The notes below the pieces were generated by a model that saw nothing but the letters and a program-made list of their open reading frames with translations, made no database searches and was not told the DNA's origin. Shown here one piece after another: positions 33,353 to 41,724 of a DNA stretch of 47,896 bases. The position numbers and the translations under genes were made by a program. The stretch is from Paenibacillus barengoltzii NBRC 101215 (lineage in GTDB: Bacteria; Bacillota; Bacilli; Paenibacillales; Paenibacillaceae), in assembly GCF_004000745.1 (NCBI RefSeq), contig NZ_BILV01000051.1, forward strand, positions 1 through 47,896. Direction: 5' to 3'. Every line of letters begins with the position of its first letter. Position 1 is the stretch's first letter.

Positions 33353-34027
33353 TTGACGATTCTTCACAACGATTGGGCCCCCTTCCTGGAGCCCGAATTC
33401 AAGAAACCGTACTATCTACAGCTGCGCCAGTTTCTGGCGAATGAATACCGCACTCGTACGATTTATCCCGATATGTATGATATTTTTAACGCGCTTCATT
33501 ATACGTCCTTCGCCGACACCAAAGTCGTGATTCTTGGCCAGGATCCATATCACGGCCCAGGACAAGCACATGGGCTCAGCTTCTCCGTCAAACCGGGAGT
33601 CAAAGCCCCGCCTTCCCTGCAGAACATGTTCAAGGAGCTGCGGGACGATCTGGGCTGCCAAATCCCTAATAACGGCTATTTGGTCCCATGGGCCAAGCAA
33701 GGCGTGCTGTTGCTCAACACCGTCCTGACCGTGCGGGCCGACACCCCGAATTCCCATAAGGATATCGGTTGGGAAACGTTCACCGACAAGGTGATTGAAA
33801 CACTTAATGAGAAGCAGGAGCCGGTCGTGTTCCTGCTGTGGGGCAGCCATGCCCAGAAAAAAGCGGCCCTGATCACAAACCGCGAGCATCATTTGATCAA
33901 GTCGCCGCACCCCAGCCCTTTATCGGCCCATCGGGGATTTCTGGGCAGTCGGCCGTTTTCGCGGGCCAATCAATTTTTGCGCTCCAAAGGCTTGGCTGAA
34001 ATCGATTGGCAGATTCCTGATTTGTAA
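33353..34027 (+). CDS. ung: Uracil-DNA glycosylase
   Basis: A 224-aa family 1 UDG that removes uracil from DNA as the first step of base excision repair. The catalytic motif GQDPYHG includes Asp64 and His67; [10 protein letters not shown] is the uracil-binding strand, and [11 protein letters not shown] is the leucine-loop motif with the catalytic His. An upstream TTG (33335) is in frame, but AGGTGA at 33340-33345 is correctly placed for TTG 33353. The gene stands alone between the gnd terminator and a decayed SDR fragment. Confidence 0.95.
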   Translation: MTILHNDWAPFLEPEFKKPYYLQLRQFLANEYRTRTIYPDMYDIFNALHYTSFADTKVVILGQDPYHGPGQAHGLSFSVKPGVKAPPSLQNMFKELRDDLGCQIPNNGYLVPWAKQGVLLLNTVLTVRADTPNSHKDIGWETFTDKVIETLNEKQEPVVFLLWGSHAQKKAALITNREHHLIKSPHPSPLSAHRGFLGSRPFSRANQFLRSKGLAEIDWQIPDL

Positions 34028-34033
34028 GGCACT

Positions 34034-34120
34034 TTAGACGATGCTTCGCACCAAGCCTCCATCGATCCGCAATACCGCCCCATTGATCGCCGATGACAGC
34101 GGGCTGCTGAGGGGAAGTGT
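34034..34120 (-). pseudogene. C-terminal remnant of a short-chain dehydrogenase/reductase
   Basis: On the minus strand an uninterrupted frame with no start encodes PLSSPLSSAINGAVLRIDGG and LVRSIV, then stops at 34034. SAINGAVLRIDGG is the characteristic end of SDR enzymes (usually ITGAVLRVDGG). Nothing of the Rossmann motif or catalytic YxxxK remains upstream; the sequence beyond about 34120 does not continue it. It is therefore a fragment left after a deletion. Confidence 0.65.
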
Positions 34121-34220
34121 CGAATCAACGGATTAACGGCTTCCCCGTGAGATTCCAGTAACCGACGCCCAGGCCTCGCATACGGTATAGGAAGAAGCCT
34201 AAACGAAAGGGGAAGTTCCA

Positions 34221-34898
34221 TTGTTTAACTATTATTATCGGCAGTGCCCCGCAGTGCACTACCCCTACACCGTACAGCCTGGGGACACGCTGAACATCAT
34301 CGCATTCCGGCTGGAATCCAGCGTCACGCGCATTTTAGCCGCGAACCCAGGCCTTGATCCAAACAATCTGCAAATCGGCCAGGTGATCTGCATCCCCTCC
34401 TGCCCGCCAAATCATGTGTCCCGTATCATCCAGCCCGGCGACACACTGTATCAGATTGCGCAGGAATACGGCGTGACCATCGCCAGCATCCTGGAGGCGA
34501 ACCCAGGCGTGGATCCGAACTCGCTGCGGGTCGGACAACGACTCTGTATCCCGCAGATTGGCGGCGCTCCCGATGTGTCCGGCCTGCGGGAAACGATTAC
34601 CGCCATGCAAAGCGACATCAATACGCTCAAAGCGGATAGCAGCGTTCAGCAAACGCATGAGAGCAACTACGGCAACTCCACGCAGACGACCCGCGTGCTG
34701 AGCGTAACCCCTCGTGAGATCCGGTTCGAGGCGGTTCCGGTCACGTTCGCCGGCGCATTCCGCGGTCATTTTACCGCCGGCCGCCGTTACCCCTATTATG
34801 TGGATGCCTCCATGGGCGGCAGACGTACGCTGAACGTCAAGGATAACTTCGGGGTATGGCATTCCTTGAACTACAGGGAACAAACACCGCAATCCTGA
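34221..34898 (+). CDS. Two-LysM-domain protein
   Basis: A 225-aa protein with two LysM repeats (about 14-59 and 66-110), each with the QPGDTL start and an ANPGxDPN...GQ..CIP end; LysM binds peptidoglycan or spore cortex. No signal peptide precedes them: the N-terminus is MFNYYYRQCPAVHYPYTVQPG, tyrosine-rich, like several spore-associated LysM proteins (SafA- or YkuD-like). The remaining half (about 130-225) contains a predicted beta-rich region (VTPREIRFEAVPVTF) with no known catalytic motif. The start is TTG with AAAGGGGAAG upstream. Spore coat or cortex location is inference. Confidence 0.8.
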   Translation: MFNYYYRQCPAVHYPYTVQPGDTLNIIAFRLESSVTRILAANPGLDPNNLQIGQVICIPSCPPNHVSRIIQPGDTLYQIAQEYGVTIASILEANPGVDPNSLRVGQRLCIPQIGGAPDVSGLRETITAMQSDINTLKADSSVQQTHESNYGNSTQTTRVLSVTPREIRFEAVPVTFAGAFRGHFTAGRRYPYYVDASMGGRRTLNVKDNFGVWHSLNYREQTPQS

Positions 34899-34916
34899 TT
34901 GATGTCCACACACACG

Positions 34917-34956
34917 AAAAAAAAGGCGGGACCCAGATCTACATCCAGGTTCCGCC
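34917..34956 (-). terminator. Terminator of the lysine-type ABC operon
   Basis: GGCGGAACC and GGGTCCCGCC (minus strand) form a stem of 9 bp with one wobble, followed by eight T on the minus strand. Confidence 0.8.
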
Positions 34957-34977
34957 GTATCCTCATTTAACCTCGTC

Positions 34978-35727
34978 TTACCCTTCCCGGTTTAACGTCC
35001 GCTTCAGGAACTCTCTTGTCCGTTCTTGCTTCGGAGCATTAAAGATCTGCTCCGGCGTTCCCTCTTCGGCGATGACCCCTTGGTCCATAAATACGACCCG
35101 GTCCGATACCTCCCGAGCGAACTCCATCTCATGGGTCACGACGATCATCGTGAGCCCTGAGTAGGCCAGCTCCTTCATGACCTTCAGCACCTCGCCCACC
35201 ATCTCGGGATCCAGCGCCGAGGTTGGCTCGTCGAACAGCAGGACGTCCGGGTCCATCGACAAGGCGCGGGCGATGGCGACCCGCTGCTTTTGTCCGCCGG
35301 AGAGCTGCTTCGGTTTGGCATGAATATATTGCTCCATCCCGACATCTCGCAAATATTTCATCGCGATTTCCGTCGCTTCTTCCTTGGAGCGCTTCAGCAC
35401 CTTGACTTGTCCCACGACGCAGTTGCTTAGCGCGTCATGATTGTTGAACAGGTTAAACTGCTGAAACACCATCCCCAAATGCCGGCGGTACAACGAGGCC
35501 TTCTGCAAATCCTCCAAAATATTGTTGCCATTGTAGATAATTTCCCCGCCGCTTGGCTTCTCCAACAGATTGATGCAGCGGAGCAATGTGGATTTGCCGG
35601 AGCCGGAGGAGCCGATGATGCTGACAACCTCACCTTTGCTGACCGACAGATTGATATCCTTAAGTACCTCGTGGGTACCAAAAAATTTGCTCAAATGCCG
35701 AATTTCGATTACCTTGTCCATCCTCAC
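34978..35727 (-). CDS. Amino-acid ABC transporter ATPase (lysine importer)
   Basis: A 249-aa polar-amino-acid-uptake ATPase (GlnQ/HisP type). Walker A is GSSGSGKST, the signature LSGGQKQR, Walker [15 protein letters not shown], and the H-loop [12 protein letters not shown]. Third gene of the binding-protein/permease/ATPase operon on the minus strand; it ends at a strong terminator. Operon control by an L-box riboswitch points to lysine as substrate. Confidence 0.93.
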   Translation of the reverse strand: MRMDKVIEIRHLSKFFGTHEVLKDINLSVSKGEVVSIIGSSGSGKSTLLRCINLLEKPSGGEIIYNGNNILEDLQKASLYRRHLGMVFQQFNLFNNHDALSNCVVGQVKVLKRSKEEATEIAMKYLRDVGMEQYIHAKPKQLSGGQKQRVAIARALSMDPDVLLFDEPTSALDPEMVGEVLKVMKELAYSGLTMIVVTHEMEFAREVSDRVVFMDQGVIAEEGTPEQIFNAPKQERTREFLKRTLNREG

Positions 35728-35739
35728 TCCTGCTTTCTG

Positions 35740-36453
35740 CTAGCGCTGCAGCGTATAGCTTTCGGGGCCGTCCAGCCTTTTTTCGATACGCTGTAATATT
35801 TTCGTTACGGTTAACGTCATGATCAAGTACAACACGCTGGCCACAAAGAACGATTCAAAATACCGGAAGTTGTTCCCGGCAATCGACTTGGTCATAAAGT
35901 ACAGTTCCGATACGGAAATCACGTTCAGCACCGAGGTATCCTTGATGTTAATAATAAATTGATTGCCCGTCGCCGGTAAAATGTGGCGAATGACCTGCGG
36001 CAGCACCACATTGCGCATCGTCTGCCAATGGGTCATCCCAATGGCGTGGGCGGCCTCGAATTGTCCTTTGTCCACTGAATAGATGCCCCCGCGCACGATC
36101 TCAGCCATATAAGCTCCCGTGTTGATGGAGACGATGAAGATTGCCGCAAATGTCCGGTCCATATCGTAATTGAACAGCAGAGACGATCCGTAAAAAATCG
36201 CCATCGCTTGAACGATCATCGGCGTTCCCCGGAAGCATTCAATGTAAACGGTCAGCAGGGCGTTAACGATCTTCAGCAGCCAGCGTTTGAGCCCGCGTTC
36301 CGGCACCGGAATGGTTCGGATTACGCCAGCCAGCAGACCAATCGCCGCACCGATGATCGTGCCGATGAGCGAAATATATAACGTTATCCCGGCTCCACGC
36401 AAAAACATGGGCCAGTTATCGGTAATGATTTGGATGATCCACTCGTAAGTCAT
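35740..36453 (-). CDS. Amino-acid ABC transporter permease (lysine importer)
   Basis: A 237-aa membrane subunit of the HisM/GlnP type with about five helices. The EAA loop, which docks the ATPase, is FEAAHAIGMTHWQTMRNVVLPQ, and RGTPMIVQAM is the conserved early motif. An upstream in-frame ATG exists, but GGGAGGAATTAAA places the start at the ATG 36453. It begins 70 nt after the binding-protein gene and ends 12 nt before the ATPase gene. Confidence 0.92.
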   Translation of the reverse strand: MTYEWIIQIITDNWPMFLRGAGITLYISLIGTIIGAAIGLLAGVIRTIPVPERGLKRWLLKIVNALLTVYIECFRGTPMIVQAMAIFYGSSLLFNYDMDRTFAAIFIVSINTGAYMAEIVRGGIYSVDKGQFEAAHAIGMTHWQTMRNVVLPQVIRHILPATGNQFIINIKDTSVLNVISVSELYFMTKSIAGNNFRYFESFFVASVLYLIMTLTVTKILQRIEKRLDGPESYTLQR

Positions 36454-36523
36454 TTTAATTCCTCCCGCACCGTATAAAACCGACTGCAATCCCATTGCAG
36501 CCGGCTTATGTCCCGTGCTTTAT

Positions 36524-37345
36524 TTAGTTCGCTGCAGGTTGATTCTTAATCGCATCGTTCATAATCTGGGCCCGTTCGTCTTCGGAAATGCCCGCAAGAA
36601 TTTCGTTGATTTTCGCCGTCAAGTCGCTGCCCTTCTCAAGACCAACCGCGATGGCGGTATCATCATCGGAGGTGTTGAAGCCGTCCTGGAACTCCACGTA
36701 AGCGAAATTCTCATTTGCGGTTGCGGCGCTGACACCTTCCGGAAGCTCAGACACATAACCGTCAATCGTACCGGATTCCAAGGCTACACGCATTGCCGGG
36801 AAGTTGTCCATCGCCGGTTGCTTGTTCACCCCGTTGATTTGGTCGATGACAGAGTAGTGGAACGTATTCAGTTGGGCCGTAACTTTCGCGCCGCTGAAAT
36901 CTTGGATCGAGGTTGCACCTTCATAAGGGCTTCCTTTTTTCACCACCATAATCAGGTTCGATTTATAGTAGTTATCCGAGAAATCAATCGTCTTCTTACG
37001 CTCTTCGGTTGGGGACATCCCGGCAATAATCGCATCGATCTTCCCAGAGGTCAACGCCGGAACCAGACCGTCCCATTCCGTCTTGACAATAACAAGCTTC
37101 TTGCCGAGGCCGTCGGCAATTTTCTTGGCGATTTCCACATCGTAGCCGCCTGCGAATTCGGAGCTCCCGTCAATCGGAACTGCGCCGTTGGAGTCATCGT
37201 TTTGTGTCCAGTTGAACGGGGCATATCCCGCTTCAAGTCCTACTTTAAACGTATTATCGTCTTTGCCGCCGGAGGAGCCGCACCCTGAAAGGACCAGCAC
37301 GACCGACAATAACATGAGGATGGATAAAGACCAGGTTTTTCTCAT
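36524..37345 (-). CDS. Amino-acid-binding lipoprotein (lysine importer)
   Basis: A 273-aa extracellular solute-binding protein family 3 lipoprotein. Signal peptide with lipobox LSGC (Cys22), then KVGLEAGYAPFNW, GGYDVEIAKKIADGLGKKL, LVPALTSGKIDAIIAGMSPTEER and DFSDNYYKS, the family's ligand-pocket motifs. It is the first gene after the lysine riboswitch and its terminator. The fold is typical for basic or polar amino acids; lysine specificity comes from the riboswitch rather than from the pocket residues, which I cannot interpret. Confidence 0.93.
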   Translation of the reverse strand: MRKTWSLSILMLLSVVLVLSGCGSSGGKDDNTFKVGLEAGYAPFNWTQNDDSNGAVPIDGSSEFAGGYDVEIAKKIADGLGKKLVIVKTEWDGLVPALTSGKIDAIIAGMSPTEERKKTIDFSDNYYKSNLIMVVKKGSPYEGATSIQDFSGAKVTAQLNTFHYSVIDQINGVNKQPAMDNFPAMRVALESGTIDGYVSELPEGVSAATANENFAYVEFQDGFNTSDDDTAIAVGLEKGSDLTAKINEILAGISEDERAQIMNDAIKNQPAAN

Positions 37346-37392
37346 TTTTCTTCACTCTCCATACGAATTAATGAATCAATAAAAAACAGAAA

Positions 37393-37652
37393 CAAAAAAA
37401 CGACTTCGGATATACACCGAGGCCGTTTGATGGGTTCATTTCCGTCCTGACACCCACTTTCCCCTCGACGAGATAGCGCAACTTGATAGATCGGGTTCAT
37501 CTATCAAGACAGTCCTGCAGCTATTAACTGCAGGCCCAGCAGCATATAGCGAGCCTATATACCGCTTCGGCGACATTTCCTTCTCCTCGGGCTCATCGCC
37601 TGCTCAAGCTCCTCCGAAGACTGTTAAATATCGCGCCTCTACCTCACCATTG
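37393..37652 (-). ncRNA. Lysine riboswitch (L box) with downstream terminator
   Basis: On the minus strand the leader contains GAGGTAGAGGCGCG (conserved L-box 5' core), AGGAGCTTGAGCAGGCGATG, TCGCCGAAG, GCTGGGCCTGCAG and GGACTGTC, in the order of known lysine riboswitches. P1 forms between GAGGTAG (plus 37639-37645) and CTATCTC (plus 37470-37476). An expression-platform terminator follows: AACGGCCTCGG pairs with CCGAAGTCGTT (plus 37417-37427 and 37399-37409) and then runs into seven T. High lysine should stabilise P1 and allow termination, switching off the ABC importer that follows. A short upstream stem (ACCTCAC with GTGAGGT) could compete with P1. Confidence 0.92.
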
Positions 37653-37684
37653 CTAGAAAGTGAGGTCTAATTCAATTTGTTTGT

Positions 37685-37714
37685 AGGATACAATATGAAC
37701 ACTATTTCTGTCAA
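37685..37714 (-). promoter_or_regulatory. Sigma-A promoter of the lysine-riboswitch operon
   Basis: TTGACA (plus 37709-37714), an 18-nt spacer and TATCCT (plus 37685-37690), about 35 nt before the aptamer. The 170 bp between this promoter and speD hold a T8 tract at 37827-37834 but no gene. Confidence 0.6.
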
Positions 37715-37887
37715 ACTAACATAGGGTGGAAATGATAGGGAAAGAAGAGAACGACAGCAGTTTTGATCCATGTGCCTAACCCTAGACCTCGGTTCACCTG
37801 ATTGGGATGCTGGAGCGGCGGAACGTTTTTTTTCCAGAAGAAAAGGGAATAACCAATAGGGTACACCTATGCTAAGGGGGATCTCTC

Positions 37888-38694
37888 ATGAAGTTGACGC
37901 CGGAGCAGCGCATTCAGCTGCATGAGTTCAACAACCTGACCAAAACATTAAGCTTTAATATGTACGATGTCTGTTACACCCGAACCAGACAGGAGCGCGA
38001 AGCTTATATCGCCTATATCGACGACCAGTATAATTCCGATCGCCTGACGAAAATCCTCAGCACGGTCTCTGAAATTATCGGTGCTCATATTTTGAATATC
38101 GCGAATCAGGACTACGTTCCGCAGGGAGCCAGTGTCACGATGTTGATTTCCGAAGGCCCCGTGGTGGAGGTGCCCACTGAGTCGTTTGACGAATCGCCCG
38201 GGCCGCTGCCGGAATCTGTAGTGATGCAGCTCGACAAGAGCCATATCACCGTTCACACGTATCCCGAATACGATCCGAAAGAGAGCATCAGCACGTTCCG
38301 CGCCGACATTGACGTATCGACCTGCGGGGAAATCTCGCCGCTGAAGGCGTTAAACTACTTGATCCACTCCTTCGAGGCGGACATCATGACCATCGATTAT
38401 CGCGTACGCGGCTTCACCCGCGACATTAACGGCCACAAGCTGTTCATCGACCACGATATCAGCTCGATCCAGAACTATATTCCCGACGAAGTGATTGAGA
38501 AATATCAGATGATTGATGTGAATGTCTATCCGGAGCATATTTTCCATACGAAATGCAAGCTGAAGCAGTTTGATCTCAACAATTACCTGTTCGGGTATAC
38601 GAAGGACGAACTGTCTGCCGAAGAGCAAAAGCAGATTACCGAGATGCTGGTCACTGAAATGGATGAAATCTTCTATGGTAAAAACATTCGTTAA
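37888..38694 (+). CDS. speD: S-adenosylmethionine decarboxylase proenzyme (E. coli-type SpeD)
   Basis: A 268-aa proenzyme that makes decarboxylated SAM, the aminopropyl donor for spermidine. It self-cleaves before Ser118 in [13 protein letters not shown] to form the pyruvoyl cofactor; Cys146 in [15 protein letters not shown] is the likely processing and proton-donor residue. Its length is that of the larger class 1A enzyme, not the 120-aa class in most Bacillus. AAGGGGG lies before the ATG. No speE is adjacent; the spermidine-synthase-like gene at 26.2 kb is a possible but unproven partner. Confidence 0.93.
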   Translation: MKLTPEQRIQLHEFNNLTKTLSFNMYDVCYTRTRQEREAYIAYIDDQYNSDRLTKILSTVSEIIGAHILNIANQDYVPQGASVTMLISEGPVVEVPTESFDESPGPLPESVVMQLDKSHITVHTYPEYDPKESISTFRADIDVSTCGEISPLKALNYLIHSFEADIMTIDYRVRGFTRDINGHKLFIDHDISSIQNYIPDEVIEKYQMIDVNVYPEHIFHTKCKLKQFDLNNYLFGYTKDELSAEEQKQITEMLVTEMDEIFYGKNIR

Positions 38695-38736
38695 ACAAAG
38701 CAGCCCTTGCCAATTATGGCCTAGGGCTGCTTTGTT
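38694..38736. terminator. Bidirectional terminator between speD and znuA
   Basis: AACAAAGCAGCCC pairs with GGGCTGCTTTGTT (perfect 13 bp). T-rich flanks lie on both strands, and it sits between convergent genes. Confidence 0.8.
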
Positions 38737-38763
38737 GTTGGAGCATATGTCGTATCCAATCAG

Positions 38764-39894
38764 TTACTCGTTTAATGCTGCTTTTAAAGCTTCGAGGTTT
38801 TGACGCATCAGCGACAGGTAATCTCGGCCCGCTGCTTCATCTTCGGCCGTCAGTCCTTCGATCGGGTTCAAGACCGCTGTCTTCGCTCCAATTTCCCGGG
38901 CAATCGTCTCGGCTACTTTGGAAGAGACCAATGTCTCGAAGAATATCGTCTTCACCTGATGCTCCTCGGCGAACTTTACGATCTCCGTCATCTGTGCCGC
39001 TGACGGCTCCTGGTCAGGAGATAATCCGGCGATCGGTACTTGGATCAGCCCATACTCCTGAGCCAAGTAACCAAAGGCAGCGTGTTGTGTGATAAAGTCC
39101 TTACGTTTTGCATTATTCAACGCGCTAGAGAAGTCTTGGTCCAATTGCTCTAACTGGGCAACGTAGGCGTCAGCGTTTTGCTTGTAGTTGGCCGCGTGCT
39201 CTGGGTCCGCTTTCGCCAAAGCGGCCTCAATGTTGCGAACCTCTTGGACTGCTAACGCCGGTGACAACCAGACATGCGGGTCCAGTCCGCCGTGATCGTG
39301 ACCATGGTCATGATCGGAATCGTGCGCCGCTTCCTCAGCGTCGGATTCATGATGGGCGTCGTGGTCTGCATCACGATCGACATCATGCCCATCCCCGTCG
39401 GCATGTTCCTCTTCGCCTGCGTGCTCCTCGCCATGCTCGTGCTCCTCTTCTTCTCCGCCTTCCATCAGCGCGATCCCTTCGCTGGCCTCAACAATTTCCG
39501 GCTTACCGCCGGATGCGGAAGCCTCCACCTGTTCCAGCCAACTTTCCATCCCGGCGCCGTTCACGATAAGCAGATCGGATTCTGTCAGCTTCCGAATATC
39601 CTGGGGACTCGGCTCCCAATCATGAGGTTCTACACCGCCGGGAACGAGCAGCTCAACTGTCGCCAGATCGCCAGCGACTTGCTTCGTAAATTCATACATC
39701 GGGTAAAAGCTTGTTTGAATCCGCAGCGGCTGTTTGGCAGCCATCTCTTCATTGCTGCCTGCCGCATTCGTAGCAGCATTCGCCGAATTGGCTGCATTTC
39801 CTCCACCCTGTCCGCTTCCGCCGCAACCGGCGATCACCAGCACCAGGCTCAGAATAGCCGTAGTGGCAAAGCTTTTTACATAGCGTAATTTCAT
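38764..39894 (-). CDS. znuA: Zinc ABC transporter substrate-binding lipoprotein ZnuA/AdcA-like
   Basis: A 376-aa cluster A-I metal-binding protein. Lipobox IAGC (Cys24), then SFYPMYEFTKQVAGD and GVEPHDWEPSP with the first metal His. A long acidic His-rich insert (about residues 148-205) contains many His in runs such as HDHGHDHGG, the zinc-specific hallmark. DPHVWLSPALA, FITQHAAFGYLA and TIFFETLVSSKVAETIA supply the other ligands. It is the last gene of znuC-znuB-znuA, 13 nt after znuB. A Zur box upstream of znuC supports zinc and not manganese. An Asn/Ala linker (residues 33-47) follows the anchor. Confidence 0.93.
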   Translation of the reverse strand: MKLRYVKSFATTAILSLVLVIAGCGGSGQGGGNAANSANAATNAAGSNEEMAAKQPLRIQTSFYPMYEFTKQVAGDLATVELLVPGGVEPHDWEPSPQDIRKLTESDLLIVNGAGMESWLEQVEASASGGKPEIVEASEGIALMEGGEEEEHEHGEEHAGEEEHADGDGHDVDRDADHDAHHESDAEEAAHDSDHDHGHDHGGLDPHVWLSPALAVQEVRNIEAALAKADPEHAANYKQNADAYVAQLEQLDQDFSSALNNAKRKDFITQHAAFGYLAQEYGLIQVPIAGLSPDQEPSAAQMTEIVKFAEEHQVKTIFFETLVSSKVAETIAREIGAKTAVLNPIEGLTAEDEAAGRDYLSLMRQNLEALKAALNE

Positions 39895-39907
39895 TCTCTT
39901 CTCTCCC

Positions 39908-40804
39908 TTATTCCAACGATAATGACTCGCCGTCTTTCGCCGGCATACTTATAAATTCTCCGTTGTCCCGTTCCGGTCGGGTTGCACGGCGGCCGTTCTT
40001 CCGGGCCATCCAGCCCCGTACCTTCTGCCCTGAGATGCCGGCTAATAAAAACAAGAGCAAAATTAACGCAATTGTCCCGCCGGGCGGCATATCCAAGTAA
40101 TACGAGGCGGTCAGTCCGCTGAAGATCCCCGTGAGACCGGAGGCAACGGCGATCATGATCGCTGCCGCAAACCCCCGGGCCAACCGCAGCGCAAGCGAGG
40201 CGGGCAGCACGATCAGTGAGGACACCAGAAGCACGCCCACAATCGGGATCGCCGCCGCCACCGCCATGCCGGTAAACACCGCGAAAGAGAACGACAGCCA
40301 CGTCACCGGGATCCCGCTGATTCGTGCGGTTTCTTCGTCAAAGGTTAAGCTGTATAACGGTCTTCGCAGGACGATGAAATACATGGCGCCCAGCAAAGCC
40401 ACGCCAGCCATCAACACCAACTGAGTGTCGCTCACCGCAACGATGGAGCCAAACAGGTAGGCGCTGAAGCTTTGGCTCAGGTTGCTGCGTAAGCTCATCA
40501 GCACGACGGCGAGCGCCAGGCCTGAAGTCATCACAATCGCAACCGGCATCTCGCTGTATGCCCGGTAGCTGCGGCGCAGTTGCTCAATCAACAACCCGCC
40601 AAGGATGGCAGCGACAAAGCCAGCTATTGCCGGGTTCCAGCCCAGCACCGCCCCGAGGGCTACACCTGCCAGCGAGACGTGCGACAACGTATCAGCCATC
40701 AACGCTTGGCGCCGCAGCATCAGGAAGACGCCAATGATCGGGGCGATGCTGCCGATCAAAGCGCCGGCCCAAAACGCACGCTGCATGAACGCGTAGTCAA
40801 GCAT
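39908..40804 (-). CDS. znuB: Zinc ABC transporter permease ZnuB
   Basis: A 298-aa ABC-3 family membrane protein with about eight or nine helices: MQRAFWAGALIGSIAPIIG at the start, LMADTLSHVSLAGVALG (the conserved docking region), and MAVAAAIPIVGVLLVSSLIVLP. The start is taken at 40804 because GCGAGGA is better spaced there than for 40810. It overlaps the end of znuC by about 49 bp, so translation of the two is coupled. The C-terminal 45 residues are a basic, probably cytoplasmic, tail not seen in the shortest homologues. Confidence 0.92.
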   Translation of the reverse strand: MLDYAFMQRAFWAGALIGSIAPIIGVFLMLRRQALMADTLSHVSLAGVALGAVLGWNPAIAGFVAAILGGLLIEQLRRSYRAYSEMPVAIVMTSGLALAVVLMSLRSNLSQSFSAYLFGSIVAVSDTQLVLMAGVALLGAMYFIVLRRPLYSLTFDEETARISGIPVTWLSFSFAVFTGMAVAAAIPIVGVLLVSSLIVLPASLALRLARGFAAAIMIAVASGLTGIFSGLTASYYLDMPPGGTIALILLLFLLAGISGQKVRGWMARKNGRRATRPERDNGEFISMPAKDGESLSLE

Positions 40805-41463
40805 TGCCATTCCTCGCTTTCTTGCTGCTCCAGGGAGATGATGCGGTCCAGATATGTCTCCGCTTCCTCCGGGCCATGGGTGACCATGATCACCGTCAAC
40901 CCTTGTTGGTCTGTCAGGTGCCGCAGCAACTGGTAAAATCCTTGCCGACTTTGCTGATCCATGCCTGTCGTGGGTTCATCCAGAACCAGTACCCGGGGCT
41001 GCCCAGCTAAAGCCCGGGCAATACAGATCCGTTGCTTCTGCCCGCCGGACAATTCACCGATTTTTCGATCACGATGCTCCCACATCCCGACCTGCTTCAG
41101 ACTGCGTTCGACGATCTGCTGTTCCTCCGCACCAAATCGTCGAAACAGGCCCAGCCGGGGATAGCAGCCTGACTTCACCAGCTCCAGCACTCGACTGGGA
41201 AATCCACTGTTAAATGCGGCAACCTGCTGCGGGACATATCCGACGTTCAACCGGCCATCCACCAGCACTTCCTCGTTGATCCTCACGTTTCCGCTCCACG
41301 GCTTCAGCAAACCGAGCAGCAGCTTCAGCAGCGTCGTCTTTGCTGCGCCGTTTGGTCCGGTAATGCCAACGAACTCGCCAGCATGGATTTCGAGGGATAC
41401 CCCGTCAATAACCGGCTTGTCACTATACCCAAACACGACGTTTTCCAACGAGGATAAAATCAT
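40756..41463 (-). CDS. znuC: Zinc ABC transporter ATPase ZnuC
   Basis: A 235-aa metal-uptake ATPase. Walker A reads GPNGAAKTT, with Ala where most ABC proteins have Gly; I recall the same variant in AdcC/ZurA-type zinc ATPases, so it is probably normal for this subgroup. Signature LSGGQKQR, Walker B VLVLDEPTTGMD and H-loop VTHGPEEAE are standard. The last 25 residues (from about EQQESEEWQ) are encoded by DNA shared with the start of znuB. A Zur box lies 20 nt before the start codon. It is the first gene of znuC-znuB-znuA. Confidence 0.93.
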   Translation of the reverse strand: MILSSLENVVFGYSDKPVIDGVSLEIHAGEFVGITGPNGAAKTTLLKLLLGLLKPWSGNVRINEEVLVDGRLNVGYVPQQVAAFNSGFPSRVLELVKSGCYPRLGLFRRFGAEEQQIVERSLKQVGMWEHRDRKIGELSGGQKQRICIARALAGQPRVLVLDEPTTGMDQQSRQGFYQLLRHLTDQQGLTVIMVTHGPEEAETYLDRIISLEQQESEEWQCLTTRSCSVRFGPAL

Positions 41464-41483
41464 GTTACCCCTTCTTTTCTAGA

Positions 41484-41498
41484 GCGTAATTTTTACGA
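41484..41498. promoter_or_regulatory. Zur box before znuC
   Basis: GCGTAATTTTTACGA matches the Bacillus Zur 7-1-7 consensus TCGTAATNATTACGA at 13 of 15 positions. It is 20 nt upstream of znuC. Confidence 0.8.
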
Positions 41499-41549
41499 TT
41501 AACAAAGGCGACAATTCGCCCTCTACGCTAGCCATCCTCCACTATTCGA

Positions 41550-41699
41550 TTAACGTGTCTCCCGATGAATCGTGTATTTACGCAACCGAGGTGAGTATTT
41601 CCGCAGTTCCAGACGCTCGGGATGAGTCTTTTTATTTTTCGTGGTCGTGTAGTTTCGATCCCCGCACTCCGTACAAGCTAATGTGATAACCGCTCGCAT
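41550..41699 (-). CDS. rpmG: 50S ribosomal protein L33, cysteine-depleted variant
   Basis: A 49-aa L33. [24 protein letters not shown] is split here as [13 protein letters not shown] then TTKNKK; it keeps the first Cys pair (CTEC). The C-terminal pair is gone: [18 protein letters not shown] is without cysteine where zinc-binding forms have CxxC. It is therefore a non-zinc-binding paralogue like the Zur-controlled Bacillus RpmGC. GGAGGA lies 7 nt before the ATG. It starts 25 nt after the CobW-type GTPase stop, so it belongs to that Zur-controlled transcript. Under zinc starvation it would replace zinc-containing L33 and free zinc. Confidence 0.93.
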   Translation of the reverse strand: MRAVITLACTECGDRNYTTTKNKKTHPERLELRKYSPRLRKYTIHRETR

Positions 41700-41724
41700 G
41701 TTCATTCCTCCTTGAGAATAAATC

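Noticed and set aside
39261..39569. Arg/His-rich open frame opposite znuA
   Set aside because: It is the reverse reading of the His-rich metal-binding loop of ZnuA.
41351..41360. Walker A of ZnuC with Ala for Gly (GPNGAAKTT) as an inactivating mutation
   Set aside because: The same variant is, from memory, common in AdcC/ZurA-type zinc ATPases, and all other motifs are intact.
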